The notes under the pieces: model-generated
What the model saw: the letters and a program-made list of their open reading frames with translations, nothing else
What the model was told of the DNA's origin: nothing
Databases searched by the model: none
Made by a program: the position numbers and the translations under genes
NCBI GenBank assembly: GCA_947561585.1
Contig: CANNZV010001044.1
Span: forward strand, 1-64,000
Direction of reading: 5' to 3'
Source: Caprella mutica
Lineage: Eukaryota; Arthropoda; Malacostraca; Amphipoda; Caprellidae
Length of the DNA stretch: 64,000 bases
Shown: positions 60,226 through 64,000 of the stretch, in pieces
How the letters are laid out: each line of letters begins with the position of its first letter
How positions within the stretch are numbered: position 1 is the first letter of the stretch

Positions 60226-60372
60226 ATGAAATATTTAGGTCGTACTCGGCAAGAAATATTTGCTATTGATATTATGCGAGACAATTTGGAGAGAGAGTTG
60301 GCTGCAAAGAAATGGCAGTGGGTTCAATACAATGGGATAAAGTTGGTTTCTATTTCAGTTAATTTATTCTAG
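60226..60372 (+). CDS. weak open frame, unrecognised
   Basis: From ATG the frame reads MKYLGRTRQEIFAIDIMRDN then LERELAAKKWQWVQYNGIKL and ends TAG. The composition is protein-like (charged helix, Trp pair), unlike the usual AT-driven frames. An alternative start would be an acceptor at atatttag/gtcg. No family or neighbouring exon is seen. Confidence 0.18.
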   Translation: MKYLGRTRQEIFAIDIMRDNLERELAAKKWQWVQYNGIKLVSISVNLF

Positions 60373-61054
60373 GTAAAAATCTGAAAAAGGAATTATTCAT
60401 ATTGAATGAAATAGATACAAATACTAATTTTTTTATATTAATAACTTCCATACAAATATGTGCAACTTTGACCCGAGTAACTTAGTCGCTGGCACTAGCA
60501 TACCAGTTCTAATGGAAAAATAATAATAATTTTAATCTTAAACCGATTTGGAAGTTGTGTTTTCATGGCTTTCACTTTTTCACGTAATTATATCTGATTA
60601 GACAAAAGCGAAGGTGAGAACTGAAGATGTTTGAATATACATATAAGGGTGAATGTCTCACTATGAAGTTATAAACAGTTAACTGTAACCTTCAGCTGCT
60701 TTGTGAGATGTGCGATAATTGGCACTTCGCCAAGCTCCGTAAGGTGGAAGCCCCCATATAACAATAATACCTAAGAAATATTTGTTTCGTATCTTTGCTT
60801 GTTAGTTTTATATTAAATGTAAACCTAATGTTTGGCATTTTCCAATGAATGTGTAAATATAATATAAAGGTTTTTATTAAGAAAAATATCGAAAAGTCAA
60901 TTTGTTAAGATTTTATATGAGTTTAAGTGAGAGCTGGATCTGACACGCCAGTGGCTAGGTTAGTGAGCAAACTTTTGTGGGCTAGCTTATCTGGGTTAAT
61001 CGAAATGTCAAAAGGCTAAAAGTGCAAAAATCTATCCAATATTAGTTCATTACA

Positions 61055-61460
61055 ACTGGTATCAGGTGCAGTAATTACTCTGAGTCTTCACCACTGAAGT
61101 CTCTTGCAACTTCTCATCACTGGTATCAGGTGTAGTAATTACTCTGTGTCTTCACCGCTGAAGTCTCTTGCAACTCCTCATCACTGGTATCAGGTGTAGT
61201 AATTACTCTGAGTCTTCACCACTGAAGTCTCTTGCAACTTCTCATCACTGGTATCAGGTGTAGTAATTACTCTGAGTCTTCACCACTGAAGTCTCTTGCA
61301 ACTTCTCATCACTGGTATCAGGTGTAGTAATTACTCTGTGTCTTCACCGCTGAAGTCTCTTGCAACTTTTCATCACTGGTATCAGGTGTAGTAATTACTC
61401 TGTGTCTTCACCGCTGAAGTCTCTTGCAACTTTTCATCACTGGTATCAGGTGTAGTAATT
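61055..61460. repeat. 64-bp minisatellite, left part (~6 copies)
   Basis: Units at exact 64-bp spacing containing actggtatcaggtgtagtaa, attactctgtgtcttcacc and gctgaagtctcttgcaac. The array breaks off inside a unit after ggtgtagtaatt. Confidence 0.96.
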
Positions 61461-62497
61461 GAGAAAAGGAATGCAAAAGCAATGGTCTAGAAATAATTAT
61501 AAGAATGAGAATAAGAATAAAGTCGAATAATATAAGTATTTATTTATTATTGTAACTAGTAGTATATAAAATGATGGTTATAATAAGGCAATTGGTAAAG
61601 TCTCTTCGTGGTAAAGTGAAGAGAATGATTGTAGCAGCGTTGTGAACTGCAACGGTAGAGTCTTCTGCTTGGGTTTGAGAAGAGACTGATTGCGTAGCTG
61701 CGTTGCAGAAAACTGGCAGCCACACGATGCCACGAAATTTGTTGAACACCTTTAAGAATAAGAATAAGAACATTAAGAATTTAGAATAAGAAGATTTGGA
61801 ATGTAGAATTAAGAATAAACAAAGATTAAATTTGCAAGTATATAGTTTTAAGAATTACCTATAGTCTAATGGTTTAGGACAGACATTGCCGATAGAGTGA
61901 CGTCAGTGCACACTGCTGAGTCTGGCCCAAGTCGCCTGTCCACAAAATAGGGTAACCTAAAAATTAGAATAAGAATACCGGTGACCAAATGATTAAAAAG
62001 AATAAGTTCGGATATTCGCCTTAAGTGTCGCTTATATTTAAATAAAACATTTCAGCATTTATATGTCATACTGACAAGAATGGTGAATTACCATGTTGGC
62101 ATCTACTATATCAGCCGGCTTCGGCAAGTGGGTAACACATCAAGTGAAGGGCCTTAGTAACCCATTGAGGCACTTAGCAATTCATTATTAATTTAAGAGT
62201 TAGAGTAGAAAAAGAGAAAGGGGGGTGGAAAAATAAAGGCATAGAAGGAATGAATGCTTAGTCAATCGTAATTGGTTTGTACGATTGACGGAGTATAATA
62301 CACGTCTACATTAGGCGGTAGAGTGCATTAAAATGAATCAAGCTTTTTCATGGAACACCTTGATATATATAGAGGTAGTGTTCCAACAATGTAGTGAGAT
62401 CAAGAAACTGTACGTACTTTTGAAAAATATAAACGAACCTAGGCTAAATATTCAAATTGTCACGGTATATTAGGCTCATATATGTAGTATATTATAC
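61461..62497. mobile_element. ~1.04-kb insertion splitting the 64-bp array, class unknown
   Basis: The 64-bp array stops after agtaatt (61454-61460) and resumes with agtaatt (62498-62504) followed by the correct next bases. The 7-bp word is therefore duplicated on both sides of a 1,037-bp stretch with no 64-bp units, as expected for a target-site duplication. The insert holds agaataagaataag-type repeats, a TGACGTCA word (61898-61905) and a 77-codon minus-strand frame without a motif. Its ends (gagaaaagg... and ...atattatac) are not inverted repeats. Confidence 0.6.
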
Positions 62498-63020
62498 AGT
62501 AATTACTCTGTGTCTTCACAACTGAAGTCCCTTGCAACTTCTCATCACTTGTATCAGGTGCAGTAATTACTCTGTGTCTTCACCGCTGAAGTCCCTTGCA
62601 ACTCCTTATCACTGGTATCAGGTGCAGTAATTACTCTTTGTCTTCACCGCTGAAGTCCCTTGTCACTCCTCATCACTGGTATCAGGTGTAGTAATTACTC
62701 TGTGTCTTCACCACTGAAGTCTCTTGTAACTCCTCATCACTGGTATCAGGTGCAGTAATTACTCTGTGTCTTCACCGCTGATGTCTCTTGTAACTCCTCA
62801 TCACTGGTATCAGGTGCAGTAATTACTCTTTGTCTTCACCGCTGAAGTCCCTTGTCACTCCTCATCACTGGTATCAGGTGCAGTAATTACTCCGTGTCTT
62901 CACCACTGAAGTCTCTTGTAACTCCTCATCACTGGTATCAGGTGCAGTAATTACTCCGTGTCTTCACCACTGAAGTCTCTTGTAACTCCTCATCACTGGT
63001 ATCAGGTGCAGTAATTACTC
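62498..63020. repeat. 64-bp minisatellite, right part (~8 copies)
   Basis: Same 64-bp unit as 61055-61460. Here ggtgcagtaatt, tcccttg and cttgtaactcc variants prevail, while the left part has ggtgtagtaatt and cttgcaact. The two halves have therefore partly homogenised separately. Confidence 0.96.
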
Positions 63021-63688
63021 TCCTCATTATCCTCTGCTCAGTCCATTAATGAACATCCCGTCAAAAACTATTAAGCGAGAGAGAAGAGTTTAACTTCACT
63101 CAGACGCGATAACTTTTGGGAATAACTGAGCGTTAATATTACATTAATGGCAGTGAAAGTGAAAACATTTTAGTAACAACATTCCAATATTACGCTATGA
63201 GAACACACATAAAGTGAAGTAAATAGGATTTCAAATATTCATCAATAAGTTCTATTTGGTTTTATCGTAGGATTAAATTAAAGCATTTCATTTGTAGTTG
63301 GATATTATTCAGTGGTGAATGTAGGTAAGATGATTAATAAATAACTACAAAATAATTTTGTATATCATATATGTTTATTTTACCTAAATTCGCAGTTTTT
63401 TTTATATCACGTGCAGAAGTTCCCAAAAAGTCCCGCAAATCCTCGCAAGTCTACGCAGTTCACTCTCCAGAGTAGATAAGCTGAGAGATAATTTGATGAA
63501 CTGAGAAAGTGGGACAGAAAAAATATTTAGTAAAGAAAGTTAGTAAAGGGAATTGAATTAAAAAAGAACAGATTTAGAGAATAGTAATTTATACCAAATT
63601 GTAAGAAAATTATTAAATTAGAGTCCGTTTATAAATACAGTAGCGAGTATAAGTTAAGGGTACAATATGTACCCCTATATGTACAAAA
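63021..63688. other. AT-rich DNA between the 64-bp array and the transposase relic
   Basis: No gene seen. The last 80 bases (gggtacaatatgtacccctat region, 63658-63682) contain a small palindrome and may belong to the terminal part of the Tc1-type element. Confidence 0.45.
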
Positions 63689-64000
63689 TTAATATTTTGT
63701 GAAGAGTCCTTTATTTTTGATTACCTCGTTGCATCGATTATTACAGGAATCAATCTATTTTTAGCAGAATTATGGAGTTATCTTCTGTCACTCTTCTTTC
63801 AAGAATCCCCAGAGTTAATCCTGATTTTTAGGATTGCGTTATTGAGCACCATCACCAATTACCTTCCAAATGTTTCCAATGGGGTTCAATTCGGTGCTCT
63901 GAGCAGGCCAGCTTATAAGAGAAGCTCATTTACTTTCTATGCATGCTTTCACATATTTAGCCGTGTGAGAAGGAGAATTGTTTTGCATCAAAATCCGTGG
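63689..64000 (-). pseudogene. Tc1-type transposase relic, truncated by the window edge
   Basis: In reverse complement the C-terminal half of a Tc1/mariner-superfamily transposase is readable in pieces: QNNSPSHTAKYVKACIESK, then stop, SWPAQSTELNPIGNIWKV, and near the end RCNEVIKNKGLFTKY and TAA (63689-63691). The family catalyses cut-and-paste transposition with a D-D-E/D triad. Here the usual second Asp (in the DN..HTA motif) reads Asn, and the usual Glu in LNPIENLW reads Gly. Together with an in-frame stop and frameshifts, this shows a dead copy. The N-terminal part would lie beyond base 64000. Confidence 0.8.

Larger units (their letters stand above)
58481..61054. other. intergenic DNA with two weak exon-like stretches
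   Basis: Apart from the entries at 59066-59186 and 60226-60372 I see only AT-rich DNA. A run of plain repeats such as aaccttcaatatgat/aaccttcaataggat near 59718-59835 is a loose local duplication. Confidence 0.45.

Overview
This is a eukaryotic nuclear window, strongly A+T-rich and gene-poor. The one gene I can model has short exons with GT/AG junctions, a TATA box, a secretory signal sequence and AATAAA signals. A Tc1-type transposase relic at the right edge, many short dispersed repeats and the gene content suggest an invertebrate animal, most likely an arthropod (probably an insect). I cannot name the species. No bacterial operon, rRNA, tRNA or CRISPR locus is visible.

The dominant content is tandem repeats. 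I count about nineteen clear minisatellite arrays with units of 12 to 74 bp and mostly unrelated unit sequences. By adding their coordinates they cover about 10.8 kb, roughly one sixth of the window. Most long open frames in the window are by-products of these arrays, either because the unit length is a multiple of three or because the unit lacks stops. They should not be annotated as proteins.

Layout. 1-1.8 kb: three different arrays (29, 15 and 20 bp). 2-4.8 kb: AT-rich DNA with one arm of a 207-bp inverted repeat pair. 4.8-6.2 kb: dispersed family A, carrying a 26-bp array. 7.2-7.8 kb: family C, carrying a 44-bp array. 8.2-8.7 kb: 37 perfect 15-bp copies. 12-16 kb: family B, a GC-rich hairpin, a 74-bp array and the second arm of the inverted pair. 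17.8 kb: an isolated exon-like stretch. 18.9-24.3 kb: a cluster of 20, 33, 27, 21 and 41-bp arrays. 24.3-32.7 kb: a deleted and a fuller copy of a DNA-transposon-like element (family E), with a 23-bp and a 52-bp array between them. 33.4-35.4 kb: second copies of families A and B. 38.4-38.9 kb: second copy of family C. 39-47.7 kb: mostly featureless. 47.7-50.1 kb: the lectin-like gene. 50.7-51.8 kb: a 16-bp array bounded by palindromes. 54.6 kb: a 12-bp array. 58 kb: diverged ~130-bp repeats. 61.0-63.0 kb: one 64-bp array split by a ~1-kb insertion. 63.7-64 kb: dead Tc1 transposase.

The only convincing gene (47.9-50.1 kb, + strand) would encode a secreted protein with an N-terminal immunoglobulin-like region followed by a C-type-lectin-like domain. 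As sequenced, the lectin domain has two frame breaks and the Ig domain lacks an acceptable middle exon. It is therefore a decaying pseudogene, or a real gene carrying assembly indels. No pathway links the other features. They are best read as mobile and satellite DNA, several of the arrays sitting inside dispersed elements with shared edges.
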